From NCBI RefSeq assembly GCF_013868155.1, contig NZ_JACEOG010000001.1, positions 558,001 to 622,000 on the forward strand: a stretch of DNA of 64,000 nucleotides, in the 5' to 3' direction. This stretch comes from Aeromicrobium phoceense. GTDB taxonomy: Bacteria; Actinomycetota; Actinomycetes; Propionibacteriales; Nocardioidaceae. Of the stretch, positions 45,441 to 54,832 are shown in pieces; within the stretch, counting starts at the first letter, position 1; every line of letters begins with the position of its first letter. A program made the translations under genes and the position numbers. The notes below the pieces were generated by a model. That model ran no database searches. It was given only the letters and a program-made list of their open reading frames with translations, and was not told where the DNA came from.

Positions 45441-47230
45441 CAGTCCTCCCGGGCCTCGACGTGGAACAGCAGGTCGCCCATCCTCACCTGACGGCCCACC
45501 GTGGCGGCCACCTCGGTGACGACGCCGGCGTGCGCGGCGGTGAGGGCCAGCTCCATCTTCATCGCCTCGACGGCGCCGAGCCGCTGCCCGGCCTCGACCC
45601 GGTCGCCCTGCTCGACCTCGACGGCGATGACGGTGCCGGGCATGGGCGCCGTGACCTCGGCGTCGCCGGCGTGGACGGCGCGCGGGCGGCGGGTGCCGTC
45701 GGGCCGCTCGAAGACGTGGGTCTCGCCCCGGACGGCGACCCACGCGCGGGCCCCGTCGGTCGTGGCGGGCAGGACGTGGTCGGACCAGGATGTGATCTCG
45801 TGCCGCTCACCCTCCTCGTCGACCACGGGCAGCAGCAGCGGCGCCGCGGGGCCGGCCAGCCGCCAGCCGTCGGCGGGTCGCGGCCACAGGAGGCGTGCGG
45901 CGCAGGCCGCCGCGTCCTCGGGCACGACCGGCAGCGACAGCAGCTCCTCGGGCGCGGTGTCGAGCCAGCCGGTGTCCATCTCGGCCGCACGGAACCGCGC
46001 CGAGTCCACGACCCGGCGCAGGAACCCGACGTTCGAGCGGATGCCGAAGACCGCCGTCATGTCGAGCGCCTCGACCATCGCGTCGACGGCCTCGTCGCGG
46101 TCGTCGCCCGTCGTGACGATCTTCGCGATCATCGGGTCGAACGCGGCGCTCACGTCGGCCGCGTCGAAGTCCTCGATGACCGACTCCACGCGCGCCCCGG
46201 GCCACCACACCTCGCGGATGCGGCCGGCCTGCGGCAGGAAGCCCGCGTAGGGGTCCTCGGCGTAGACGCGCACCTCGATGGCGTGACCGTGCTCGGTGAT
46301 CTCGTCCTGGCCCAGCAGCAGCGGCTCGCCGGCGGCGACGGCCAGCTGCCAGTGGACGAGGTCGGTGCCGGTGACCTCCTCGGTGACCGGATGCTCCACC
46401 TGGAGCCGCGTGTTCATCTCGAGGAAGTAGGCCTCGTCGCCGTGGACCAGGTACTCCACCGTGCCCGCGTTGACGTAGCCCACCTCACGGCACAGGGCGA
46501 CGGCGGCCGACCGGATCCGGTCGCGCACCTCGGGGTCCAGGCCCGGTGCCGGAGCCTCCTCCACGACCTTCTGGTGACGACGCTGCACCGAGCAGTCGCG
46601 GTCGAGCAGGTGCACCACGTGGCCCTGGCGGTCGCCGAAGACCTGCACCTCGACGTGACGGCCGCCCTCGACGTAGCGCTCGACGAGCAGTGTGTCGTCG
46701 TCGAACGCGGCGCGGGCCTCACGAGCGGCGGTGGTCAGGGCGTGGCCGAGGTCCTTCGGGTCGCGCACGACGTGCATGCCCTTGCCGCCGCCGCCGGCGG
46801 CGGCCTTCACGAGCACGGGGTAGGCGTCGGCCGGCACGGCGCCGGGATCGTAGCGCGGCATGACCGGAACTCCGGCCCGCTCGGCGACCTCTCGCGCCCG
46901 GTCCTTGCGGCCCATCAGCTCGATGACGTCGGCGTCCGGCCCCACGAAGACCAGCCCCGCCTCGGTGACGGCCCGCGCGAACGGGGCGTTCTCGGAGAGG
47001 AAGCCGTACCCGGGATGGACGGCTGCGGCGCCGGCCTCGCGCGCGGCCTCGACGATCGCGGCGCCGTCGAGGTACGACGGCACCTCGACCGCGGCGTCGG
47101 CCCACGGGACGTGAGGGGTGTCGCCGGCGACGTGCACGGCGATGCCGCGGATGCCGAGCTCGCGGCACGCCCGCAGGACACGGGCGGCGATCTCGCCGCG
47201 GTTGGCGACCAGCACGGAGTCGAGGGTCAT
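45440..47230 (-). CDS. Biotin-dependent carboxylase alpha subunit (probable methylcrotonyl-CoA carboxylase)
   Basis: 596 residues. Biotin carboxylase domain (about 1-445) with VKAAAGGGGKGM in the ATP-grasp and FLEMNTRLQVEHPVTEEVTG at the catalytic site. A BT-like linker and a C-terminal biotinyl domain follow, with the biotinylated lysine in VEAMKMELA. Between a matching carboxyltransferase gene and HMG-CoA lyase, the likeliest substrate is 3-methylcrotonyl-CoA (leucine pathway), though an acetyl/propionyl-CoA role is not excluded. Starts with ATG 47230, five bases after the beta-subunit stop. Confidence 0.9.
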   Translation of the reverse strand: MTLDSVLVANRGEIAARVLRACRELGIRGIAVHVAGDTPHVPWADAAVEVPSYLDGAAIVEAAREAGAAAVHPGYGFLSENAPFARAVTEAGLVFVGPDADVIELMGRKDRAREVAERAGVPVMPRYDPGAVPADAYPVLVKAAAGGGGKGMHVVRDPKDLGHALTTAAREARAAFDDDTLLVERYVEGGRHVEVQVFGDRQGHVVHLLDRDCSVQRRHQKVVEEAPAPGLDPEVRDRIRSAAVALCREVGYVNAGTVEYLVHGDEAYFLEMNTRLQVEHPVTEEVTGTDLVHWQLAVAAGEPLLLGQDEITEHGHAIEVRVYAEDPYAGFLPQAGRIREVWWPGARVESVIEDFDAADVSAAFDPMIAKIVTTGDDRDEAVDAMVEALDMTAVFGIRSNVGFLRRVVDSARFRAAEMDTGWLDTAPEELLSLPVVPEDAAACAARLLWPRPADGWRLAGPAAPLLLPVVDEEGERHEITSWSDHVLPATTDGARAWVAVRGETHVFERPDGTRRPRAVHAGDAEVTAPMPGTVIAVEVEQGDRVEAGQRLGAVEAMKMELALTAAHAGVVTEVAATVGRQVRMGDLLFHVEARED

Positions 47231-47235
47231 GTCAC

Positions 47236-48774
47236 TCACATCCGGAAGATGCCGAAGCTCGGCGCGGGAACGGGGGCGTGGGCGGCCGCGGCCAGGCCGA
47301 GGGCCAGGACCCGTCGGGTGTCGACCGGGTCGATGATCCCGTCGTCCCACAGCCGCGCGGTGGAGTAGTACGGCGAGCCCTGCGTCTCGTACTGGTCGCG
47401 GATCGGCGCCTTGAACGCCTCCTCGGCGTCGGGCGAGTCGAAGTCGCCGCGCACGGTCGCCAGGACCGACGCCGCCTGCTCGCCACCCATCACCGAGATC
47501 CGGGCGTTGGGCCACATCCACAGGAACCGCGGGTCGTAGGCGCGGCCGCACATGCCGTAGTTGCCGGCGCCGAACGAGCCGCCGATGACCACGGTGAACT
47601 TCGGCACGACGCTCGAGGCGACGGCCGTGACGAGCTTCGCGCCGTCCTTGGCGATGCCGCCGTTCTCGTACTCCCGGCCGACCATGAAGCCGGTGATGTT
47701 CTGCAGGAACACCAGCGGGATGCCTCGCTGGTTCGCCAGCTCGATGAAGTGGGCGCCCTTGAGCGCCGACTCGCTGAACAGGATGCCGTTGTTGGCCAGG
47801 ATCGCCACGGGCCAGCCGTCGATGTGCGCGAACCCGCACACGAGGGTGTCGCCGTACAGCGGCTTGAACTCGTGCAGGCGGGAGTCGTCGACGATGCGGC
47901 TGATCACCTCGCGCACGTCGTAGGGCGTGCGCGAGTCCACCGGGACGACGTCGTAGAGGCCGTCGGGATCCTCGCGCGGCGGCATCGGTTCGCGGCGCGC
48001 GATCGTGGGCTCCTGGGGACGCGCGAAGGTGTCGACGATCGAGCGCACGAGCTGGAGCGCGTGGTCGTCGTCGTCGGCCAGGTGGTCGACGACGCCGGAG
48101 ACCTTGGCGTGGACCTCGCCGCCGCCGAGCTCCTCCGCCGTCACGACCTCGCCGGTCGCCGCCTTCACGAGGGGCGGCCCGCCGAGGAAGATCGTGCCCT
48201 GGTCGCGCACGATCACCGACTCGTCGCTCATCGCCGGCACGTAGGCGCCGCCCGCGGTGCACGAGCCCATCACCGCGGCCACCTGCGGGATGCCGCGCGA
48301 GGACATCTGCGCCTGGTGGAAGAAGATCCGGCCGAAGTGGTCGCGGTCGGGGAAGACCTCGTCCTGCATCGGCAGGAAGGCGCCCCCGGAGTCCACGAGG
48401 TAGAGGCACGGCAGGTGGTTGTCCGCCGCGATGGTCTGGGCCCGCAGGTGCTTCTTGACGGTGAGCGGGTAGTACGTGCCGCCCTTGACCGTCGCGTCGT
48501 TCGCCACGATCACGCACTCGCGCCCGGAGACGGTGCCGATGCCCGTGATGATGCCGGCGCTCGGGACGGCGAACGGGTCGTCCCCGTAGAGGCCGTAGGC
48601 GGCGAGCGCGCCGATCTCGAGGAAGGGCGAGCCCGGGTCGAGCAGCCGGTCCACCCGCTCGCGCGGCAGCAGCTTGCCGCGCGAGACGTGACGCTCGCGG
48701 GCCTTCTCCGACCCGCCCAGCCGCGCGGTGGCGGTGCGCTCCCTCAGCTCGGCGACGAGCTCTCTCATGTTCAC
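47236..48774 (-). CDS. Acyl-CoA carboxylase beta subunit (probable methylcrotonyl-CoA carboxyltransferase)
   Basis: 512 residues with N- and C-terminal crotonase-like halves. The oxyanion/CoA segments are [17 protein letters not shown] and [19 protein letters not shown]. The latter is typical of MccB rather than PccB. First gene of the operon. GTG 48774 is preferred because TAACCT (48782-48787) is eight bases upstream; ATG 48768 would remove two residues. The -10 box lies inside the TetR operator dyad 48783-48800, so expression should be repressed by the divergent TetR protein. Confidence 0.91.
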   Translation of the reverse strand: MNMRELVAELRERTATARLGGSEKARERHVSRGKLLPRERVDRLLDPGSPFLEIGALAAYGLYGDDPFAVPSAGIITGIGTVSGRECVIVANDATVKGGTYYPLTVKKHLRAQTIAADNHLPCLYLVDSGGAFLPMQDEVFPDRDHFGRIFFHQAQMSSRGIPQVAAVMGSCTAGGAYVPAMSDESVIVRDQGTIFLGGPPLVKAATGEVVTAEELGGGEVHAKVSGVVDHLADDDDHALQLVRSIVDTFARPQEPTIARREPMPPREDPDGLYDVVPVDSRTPYDVREVISRIVDDSRLHEFKPLYGDTLVCGFAHIDGWPVAILANNGILFSESALKGAHFIELANQRGIPLVFLQNITGFMVGREYENGGIAKDGAKLVTAVASSVVPKFTVVIGGSFGAGNYGMCGRAYDPRFLWMWPNARISVMGGEQAASVLATVRGDFDSPDAEEAFKAPIRDQYETQGSPYYSTARLWDDGIIDPVDTRRVLALGLAAAAHAPVPAPSFGIFRM

Positions 48775-48782
48775 GGCTCGAA

Positions 48783-48800
48783 GGTTAACACTCATTAACC
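48783..48800. promoter_or_regulatory. TetR operator in divergent carboxylase/TetR promoter
   Basis: GGTTAA-CACTCA-TTAACC is a perfect 6+6+6 dyad. It overlaps the -10 box of the carboxylase operon (TAACCT, minus strand, 48782-48787) and lies 9 bases upstream of the -10 of the tetR gene (TATGCT, 48809-48814). One bound dimer could repress both. This A/T-rich symmetric word stands out from the surrounding sequence. Confidence 0.7.
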
Positions 48801-48820
48801 TGCGCTGCTATGCTCCTGCC

Positions 48821-49369
48821 GTGAGCCGCCGCGAGCAGATCCTCGACACCGCCGCCGGACTGTTCGCCGAGCGCGGCTTCCACGGGGTCTCGGTCAACGA
48901 CATCGGCGAGGCGTGCGGGATCTCCGGCCCGGCCCTCTACAAGCACTTCGCCGGCAAGGAGGACCTGCTGGCCCACTCGCTCACCTCCATCAGCGAGCGA
49001 CTCCTCTCGGAGGGTCGGCAGCGTCGCGCGGAGGCCGGCGATCCGGCCGCGGCCCTCGACGCCCTCATCGCGTGGCACGTCGAGTTCGCGCTGACCCACC
49101 CGGCGCTCATCGTGATCCAGGACCGCGAGTGGTCGAACCTCCCGCCGGCCGCCCAGGCCGCCGTACGCGAGCTGCAGCTGGCCTACATCGACGCGTGGGT
49201 CGAGACACTGCGCGAGCTGCGCGCCGACCTCGACCGCGCGACGGCCCGTGCCGCCGTCCAGGCGGTGTTCGGGCTGATCAACTCCACGCCGCACTCGGCG
49301 CGGATCAGCGCGGACTCGATGGCGCGGCTGCTGGCGTCGATGTCGCGCGCCGCGCTGCTCGCGACCTGA
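48821..49369 (+). CDS. TetR-family regulator of the leucine-degradation operon
   Basis: 182 residues. Helix-turn-helix VSVNDIGEACGISGPALYKHF (residues about 24-44). The C-terminal domain resembles acyl-CoA-responsive regulators found beside acyl-CoA carboxylase genes. GTG 48821 with TATGCT (48809-48814) seven bases upstream gives a leaderless mRNA. Divergent from the methylcrotonyl-CoA carboxylase/HMG-CoA lyase operon with a shared operator; the ligand is probably a leucine-pathway acyl-CoA (inference). Its 3' end overlaps the convergent EamA gene by 65 nt. Confidence 0.88.
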   Translation: MSRREQILDTAAGLFAERGFHGVSVNDIGEACGISGPALYKHFAGKEDLLAHSLTSISERLLSEGRQRRAEAGDPAAALDALIAWHVEFALTHPALIVIQDREWSNLPPAAQAAVRELQLAYIDAWVETLRELRADLDRATARAAVQAVFGLINSTPHSARISADSMARLLASMSRAALLAT

Positions 49370-50216
49370 ACGACACCGTGGCGACCGCCACGCCGACCAT
49401 CATCACGATGCCGCCCACCCACTCCAGCGCGCTGGGCACCTCGTCCAGCGCGACCCACGCCGACAGGACCCCGACCGGCGGGACGAGCAGGATGAACGGC
49501 ACGACGCTGGCCGCGGGGTACTTCGCCATCAGGCCGTTGAAGATCGTGTAGCCCACGAGCGAGGACAGCACCACGGTGTAGAGCGTGCTGACCCAGGCCT
49601 CCATCCCGAACCGGCCCAGGGCGGCCGAGATCTCGGCCGGTCCCTCCACCGTGAGCGAGACGGCGAGCGCGGGCAGCGGCACGACGAGCGCCGACCACAC
49701 CACGAGCGACAGCCCCGACGACACCTTCGCCGCCCGCGCCACGACGTTGCCGATCGCCCACGAGAGCGCGGCGCCGATCGTGACGAGCAGCGGGACCAGC
49801 GGCGCGTCCTGGTGGAAGCCCCAGGCGACGATCGCCAGGCCGGCGGTGCCGATCGCGGCGCCGATGCCCTGACGGCAGGACGCCCGCTCGCCGAGGACGC
49901 CGGCGGCGATGAGGATCGTGAAGATGACCTGTGCCTGCAGGACCAGTGCGGCCAGCCCGGCGGGCATGCCGATGTCCATCGCCAGGTACAGCAGCCCGAA
50001 CTGACCGAAGCTCATGAAGAATCCGACGGCGACGACGACCTGCCACGAGGCCTTCGGCCGGGCCACGAAGAACACGAGGGGAAACGCCACGAGGACGAAC
50101 CGGATCGCCAGGAACAGGAAGGGCGGCACGTCGGCGAGACCGACGTGGATCGCGACGAAGTTGCAGCCCCAGAGCACCGCCACGAGGACGGCGAGCAGGC
50201 TGTCGCGGCGGGTCAC
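49305..50216 (-). CDS. EamA/DMT-family transporter
   Basis: 303 residues with ten transmembrane segments in two EamA repeats (ending ALWGCNFVAIHVGLADVPP and VGYTIFNGLMAKYPAASVVP respectively). The family exports amino acids or metabolites (YdcZ/RhaT superfamily). GTG 50216 with CAGCAT at 50223-50228. The C-terminal Ala/Arg-rich tail runs into the tetR coding region on the other strand. Confidence 0.88.
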   Translation of the reverse strand: MTRRDSLLAVLVAVLWGCNFVAIHVGLADVPPFLFLAIRFVLVAFPLVFFVARPKASWQVVVAVGFFMSFGQFGLLYLAMDIGMPAGLAALVLQAQVIFTILIAAGVLGERASCRQGIGAAIGTAGLAIVAWGFHQDAPLVPLLVTIGAALSWAIGNVVARAAKVSSGLSLVVWSALVVPLPALAVSLTVEGPAEISAALGRFGMEAWVSTLYTVVLSSLVGYTIFNGLMAKYPAASVVPFILLVPPVGVLSAWVALDEVPSALEWVGGIVMMVGVAVATVSFRSRAARRATSTPAAAPSSPR

Positions 50217-50298
50217 CGGGCCATGCTGTCAGGTGGGCGTCACCCGGGGCCAGCGGCGCCCGCTGCCAGTCCTCGTCGAGATCACGCCACCGGCGGTC

Positions 50299-50784
50299 TC
50301 ACATCGGCAGCGAGATCACCGGCGGCACGGGGGTGCCGGCGGCGAGGAGGTCGAGCACGTCGCGCTCGTGGGGCACGAACGGCTCAGGCAGGGCCGACAA
50401 CGGGTACCACCCGGCCTCGGCGGCCTTGTCCGCCTCCAGGTGGGCCGCGTCGCCGCTCCACCGCGTCACCTCGAAGAAGACGTCGATCCGCTGCTCGACC
50501 TGCGGGCCGCCGCGTTCGAAGCGGTGGATCGCGGTCACGGGACGCAGGTCGTCGGGCGCGATCGTCACGCCGGCCTCCTCGAGCGCCTCGCGCACCGCGG
50601 CCTCGTGCACGGACTCGCCGGGGTCGACGTGGCCGGCCACGACCGCCCAGTAGCCGTCGCGGTACCCGGTCCCGGCACGACGCTGCACGAAGACCTCGTC
50701 ACCACGGCGCAGGATCACGTAGGCGGCGGCGACGAGCAGCGAGCGGGAGTCGGCGTGGTCGTCCAACGGGTAGTGCTCGGTCAC
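50299..50784 (-). CDS. NUDIX hydrolase
   Basis: 161 residues. A complete Nudix box: GHVDPGESVHEAAVREALEE followed by AGV. Substrate not predictable; could be a housecleaning nucleotide pyrophosphatase. GTG 50784 with AACACT (50791-50796) at the leaderless distance. Stands alone between EamA and the lipoprotein gene. Confidence 0.88.
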   Translation of the reverse strand: MTEHYPLDDHADSRSLLVAAAYVILRRGDEVFVQRRAGTGYRDGYWAVVAGHVDPGESVHEAAVREALEEAGVTIAPDDLRPVTAIHRFERGGPQVEQRIDVFFEVTRWSGDAAHLEADKAAEAGWYPLSALPEPFVPHERDVLDLLAAGTPVPPVISLPM

Positions 50785-50823
50785 GTCGCCAGTGTTCCAG
50801 ACCGAACCGGAGACAGCCGTGGC

Positions 50824-51630
50824 TCAGGGCCGGCAGCGCTCGGCGTAGAACTCCTCCAGCGACTCGCGGACCGCATCGTCGAGCGGCAGCGTGAAGTACG
50901 CGTGATCGATGTCGGTGGTGCGCACGCGGACGCCGAAGCGCGACCCGACCTTGTCCTCGGCGACCACGTGCGGATCGCAGCGGCCCATGACGACGTCGAG
51001 ACGCACGCGCTGCGGCTGGTCGAGCGGCAGCTCCACGTCCACCGGCGTGGCCGGGCCGAACGCGAAGCGCAGCGTGGGCGCGAAGCCGAGCAGCACCACG
51101 TCGTTCGGCTCACGCGGAGCGAGGTCGACGGTGGCCGACCACGTGTCACCGCGGACCGCCGGCGAGCCGACCGTGACCGTGGTGGCGGCGTCGAAGGCCT
51201 GCTCGCCGCAGTCGCCATCGACCAGGTCCTGCAGCACGCCGTACGGGTCCTCGACGTCCACTCGCGAACGGCGATCGTCGTCGCCGGTGCGGTAGGTGAA
51301 CTCCGCGACCGTCGCGAGGTCCTCACCGTCGGGGCACCTGCCGGCGGGCGGGTCGACGTCGATCCCCGTGCCGAAGCCCGGACCGACCGACTCCGTGCCC
51401 GACCAGTCGAACGCCTCGGACCACCGGTTCGACTCCAGGCGCATCGCCGAGAGCGTGATCTCGCGGTCGGTGTCGTTGCGGATCGCGATCGCGATGTCAC
51501 GGGTCAGGCGCTTGCCGCGGTACTGCATCACCTCAGCCGTGAACCCCTCCGGCGGGTCCTCGAGGTCGGGCGCGGCCGAGCACCCCGCCACCACCAGGAG
51601 GGCTGAGACCAGCGCGACACGACCCCGCAT
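50824..51630 (-). CDS. Putative lipoprotein of unknown function
   Basis: 268 residues. Signal peptide with lipobox VVAGC (Cys about residue 17) predicts lipid anchoring on the outer face. The mature part is mostly beta-rich, with four cysteines in the region GRCPDGED...DGDCGEQ...GRCDPH...ERCRP that could form two disulfides. I do not recognise the family. ATG 51630 with TACACT (51637-51642) seven bases upstream. The frameshifted MFS gene ends only 19 bases upstream of its start. Confidence 0.78.
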   Translation of the reverse strand: MRGRVALVSALLVVAGCSAAPDLEDPPEGFTAEVMQYRGKRLTRDIAIAIRNDTDREITLSAMRLESNRWSEAFDWSGTESVGPGFGTGIDVDPPAGRCPDGEDLATVAEFTYRTGDDDRRSRVDVEDPYGVLQDLVDGDCGEQAFDAATTVTVGSPAVRGDTWSATVDLAPREPNDVVLLGFAPTLRFAFGPATPVDVELPLDQPQRVRLDVVMGRCDPHVVAEDKVGSRFGVRVRTTDIDHAYFTLPLDDAVRESLEEFYAERCRP

Positions 51631-51649
51631 GGGCCGAGTGTAGGACCGC

Positions 51650-53153
51650 TCAGGCGTGGCGCAGGGTGCGTCGCGAGATGAGCGCAGCGGCCAGGGCGAC
51701 GAAGATCGCCGCACCCGCGGTGAACTGCACACCGAGGTCGAACGCCGAGGCGGCCGAGGCGTGGATCCACCCCTGCACCGGCGCCGCGAACTGCTCGGCG
51801 AACTGCAGGGTGCTGCCGGGTCTCGAACGCGTTCTCCTGCTCGCCGAACTTCGCGACCGCCGGGACCGTCAGGTTCGAGCGGAACGTCGCGGTGAGCACG
51901 CTGCCGAGCACCGCGGTGCCCAGGACGGCACCGATCTCGTAGGCGGTCTCGGAGATCGCCGACGCGGCGCCCGCCTTCTGCGGCGGCACGCTCGACAGGA
52001 TGAGGTCGTTGGTGATCGTCTCGGCCAGGCCGATGCCGATGCCCAGGATCAGGAACGCCACACCCACCGAGAGCACCGTCGGGTGACCCGTGAAGGCCGC
52101 CAGCGCGTAGCCGCTCGACGACAGCATGAAGCTCAGCGGCACGAGGGTGCGCGCCGGGACTCGCTCGACGAGGCGCACGGCCGCGAAGCCGGCCGCCATC
52201 GTGGCGATCGAACCGGGCACCAGGACCAGCGCCGACTCCAGCGGGGACAGCCCCAGCACGAGCTGGAGCAGCTGGGCGCCGAAGTAGAGGAAGCCCGCCA
52301 GCGCCATGAGGCTGAGGGCGTTCGCCGCCAGGGCGCCGCTGAAGACCGGGTTGCGGAACAGGCTCAGGTCGAGCATCGGCGTGGCACTGCGCTGCTGGCG
52401 ACGGATGAACCACCAGCCGGCGCCGAGGCCGAGGGCCAGCGCGGCGAGCGTGGTGTCGTCGAGGCCGGCCGTGGCACCGTGCTTGATCGCGAAGACGAGC
52501 GGCACCATCGCGACCAGCGACAGCACAACCGAGGTCGGGTCGAACGGCCCGGGCTGGGGGTCGCGCGACTCGGGGATGAGCGCGAGCGCCGCGGGAACGA
52601 AGGCGATGATCAACGGGACGTTCAGCAGGAACACCGAGCCCCACCAGAAGTGCTCGAGCAGGTAGCCGCCCACCACCGGGCCGAGGACGGCACCGCCGGA
52701 GAACATGGCCGCCCACGCGGCGATCGCGGTGCGGCGGTCGCGCGCGTCCTCGAAGATGTTGCGGATCAGCGACAGCGTCGAGGGCATGAGGGTCGCGCCG
52801 AAGAAGCCGAGCAGCGCACGGCCCGCGATCAGCATCTCCGGGCTCGTGCTGAAGGCCGCGAGCACGGAGGCGGCGCCGAACCCGGCGGAGCCGGCCACGA
52901 GCAGGCGGCGGCGACCGATGCGGTCGCCGAGGCTGCCCATGGCGATGAGCAGGCCCGCCAGCATGAGCGCGTAGATGTCGACGATCCACATGAGCTGGTT
53001 GCCACTCGGGCGCAGCTCGCGACTGATCTCGGGCAGCGCGAAGGACAGCACCGTGTTGTCGACCGAGACGAGCAGGACGGGCAGCATCAGCACGGCCAAC
53101 GCGGACCATTCGCGTCGGCCGGCACGGGCGGCATGAGGTGTGAACGTGGACAT
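51650..53153 (-). pseudogene. MFS drug transporter (DHA2, 14-TM type) with a frameshift near 51820
   Basis: The first 445 residues are a normal DHA2-type multidrug exporter (motif A GSLGDRIGRRRLLVAG; motif C GGAVLGPVVGGYL). After ENAFET the frame is lost and runs into the next gene to 51528. The expected ending continues in another frame: GSTLQFAEQFAAPVQGW, then FTAGAAIFVALAAALI and SRRTLRHA with TGA at 51650-51652. A loss of two bases (restoring ETLGSTLQ) or an equivalent change near 51815-51824 would explain it. It may be a real inactivating mutation or a sequencing error. ATG 53153 with TACAGT (53160-53165) is the start. Confidence 0.85.
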
Positions 53154-53159
53154 CACCTT

Positions 53160-53183
53160 ACTGTACCGTCCAGACGGTACAGT
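53160..53183. promoter_or_regulatory. 24-bp TetR operator upstream of MFS gene
   Basis: ACTGTACCGTC-CA-GACGGTACAGT is a perfect 11+2+11 palindrome. It contains the MFS -10 box (TACAGT on the minus strand, 53160-53165) and extends to the -35 region. Such TACCGTC/GACGGTA words are typical operators of TetR repressors controlling efflux pumps. The TetR gene lies 98 bases away, divergently oriented. Confidence 0.85.
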
Positions 53184-53280
53184 TCCAAAATGACTCGCGT
53201 CACAGGGCTTTCCGGTGATCGGGGTCACGCGCGTCGCAGGTTCCGGGCCGTGGGGGTGGCCGGATCACTAGGCTGAGCCC

Positions 53281-53802
53281 ATGGCCGAGGAGCGCAGTAC
53301 CCGCGATCGCGTCCTCGACGCCTTCGAGCGCCTGCTGGTGGGCGCAGGCAGCCGCGCCGCCACGCTGGACGCCGTCGCCGCGGAGGCCGGCGTCTCCAAG
53401 GGCGGGCTGCTGTACCACTTCCACAGTCGCGAGGCCCTCGTCGACGGCATGGTCGAGCGGCTGCGCGAGCAGGCGGCTCGCGACGTCGAGCAGATGCGCT
53501 CGGCCGAGCAGGGCCCCGTGGCGTTCTACCTCGAGACCTCCGTGGACACCGGCAGCGACTTCGACCGCGCCCTGATCGCGGCGTCGCGCATCGCCCAGGA
53601 GCACGACCACGGCGCGCGCGCGGCGCTGGCCGACATCCGCGACGCGTGGTTCGGCGTCCTCAACGAGCACCTCGGCGACGAGGCCCTCGCCCGCACGATC
53701 CAGCTCATCGGCGACGGCCTCTACTTCGACGACACCACCGGCCTGGGCAGCCCCGACGCGCTCGGCCACGTGCGCGAGGTCCTGGGCCGCCTCGGCCAGT
53801 GA
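53281..53802 (+). CDS. TetR-family regulator of the MFS pump
   Basis: 173 residues. Helix-turn-helix ATLDAVAAEAGVSKGGLLYHF (about 27-47) followed by a TetR_C domain of the efflux-regulator type. ATG 53281 with TAGGCT (53269-53274) seven bases upstream, so leaderless. Divergent from the MFS gene; the palindrome at 53160-53183 is its likely target, and it sits about 85 bases from its own promoter, so autoregulation is not obvious. Confidence 0.88.
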   Translation: MAEERSTRDRVLDAFERLLVGAGSRAATLDAVAAEAGVSKGGLLYHFHSREALVDGMVERLREQAARDVEQMRSAEQGPVAFYLETSVDTGSDFDRALIAASRIAQEHDHGARAALADIRDAWFGVLNEHLGDEALARTIQLIGDGLYFDDTTGLGSPDALGHVREVLGRLGQ

Positions 53803-53898
53803 GCCGCGTGTCGGGCCGGCCGGCGCTCAGGTGGACACCGACCCGGACGTGACGCATCGTGGGGAACTCCGAGTCCTTCGACGAATGAGGCCATCCGC

Positions 53899-54804
53899 AT
53901 GACGCAACGCACCCCACGACGCGCGCGCAGCGCCGTCACCGCACTCGCCGGCGCACTCGCCCTGACGGCGATCTCGTTCGTCTCACCGACGAGTGCGCAG
54001 GCCGCGACGAAGTTCATCGTCGTCCAGCACAACGTGGAGAAGAACGGCGCGGCGATCACCCACGCACTGGCGAAGGCTCACAGCCTCGGCGCCCAGGCGG
54101 TGACCCTCCAGGAGGTCTGTGCGAGCGACGTGCCGCTGATCCAGAGCTACGCCGCCAGCGTCGGCCAGACCTGGTCGGTGCATGCGCAGCAGAGCCGTAC
54201 CGCAGGCTGTGGCGCCCGGGGCGACGTGATGACCGTCGCCGTGCGGACCGCGGCCGGCGCGGACAACGTCGTCCGGTCGCTCTCCCAGGACGAGTCCGTG
54301 AACGACGACGGCAGCCTGCACACGCGGCAGCAGGAGCTGGTGTGCGTGCGGTGGACGGACACCTCCGTGCGCACCGTGTGCTCCGTGCACGTCGCGCTGG
54401 GCAAGGCGTACGTCGTCGGCAACCCCTCCCTCAACGCGCGCAAGACCCAGATCAAGGAGATCAAGGACATCACCGCGACGTTCATCGGCAACGGCCAGCT
54501 GGTCGTCGTGGGCGGCGACTTCAACGCCGTCCCGAAGGACCCGGTGCTGAACCGCATGTACGCCCGCGGCGTCGACGAGGACGGCAACTCCCCGAACGGC
54601 AAGTTCTTCGAGGCGGCGCAGCTCGAGGGGCAGACCTCCAACCGCGGGGGCAACGCCACCGACCAGAGCGGCAAGCGCAAGATCGACCACGTGTTCTTCT
54701 CGAACAACAAGACCCCGTGGACGCAGTCGGGCGCAGCCTTCAACGCCCTCGACAGCCCGTCCGACCACCAGCTGGTCGTCGCGAAGGCCACCGTCCAGGG
54801 CTGA
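53899..54804 (+). CDS. Secreted endonuclease/exonuclease/phosphatase-family protein
   Basis: 301 residues. A Sec signal peptide (basic RRAR, hydrophobic core 13-28) with probable cleavage after AQA (residue 35). The mature domain is an EEP fold: VQHNVEKNG, LQEVC (metal Glu), GGDFNAVP, KIDHVFFS and SDHQLVV (catalytic His). It could be an extracellular nuclease or phosphodiesterase. There are four cysteines in the mature part. No good ribosome-binding site or leaderless -10 is visible before ATG 53899. Confidence 0.88.
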   Translation: MTQRTPRRARSAVTALAGALALTAISFVSPTSAQAATKFIVVQHNVEKNGAAITHALAKAHSLGAQAVTLQEVCASDVPLIQSYAASVGQTWSVHAQQSRTAGCGARGDVMTVAVRTAAGADNVVRSLSQDESVNDDGSLHTRQQELVCVRWTDTSVRTVCSVHVALGKAYVVGNPSLNARKTQIKEIKDITATFIGNGQLVVVGGDFNAVPKDPVLNRMYARGVDEDGNSPNGKFFEAAQLEGQTSNRGGNATDQSGKRKIDHVFFSNNKTPWTQSGAAFNALDSPSDHQLVVAKATVQG

Positions 54805-54832
54805 CGCCGCGGCGCGGCGCCGGGGTCACCAC

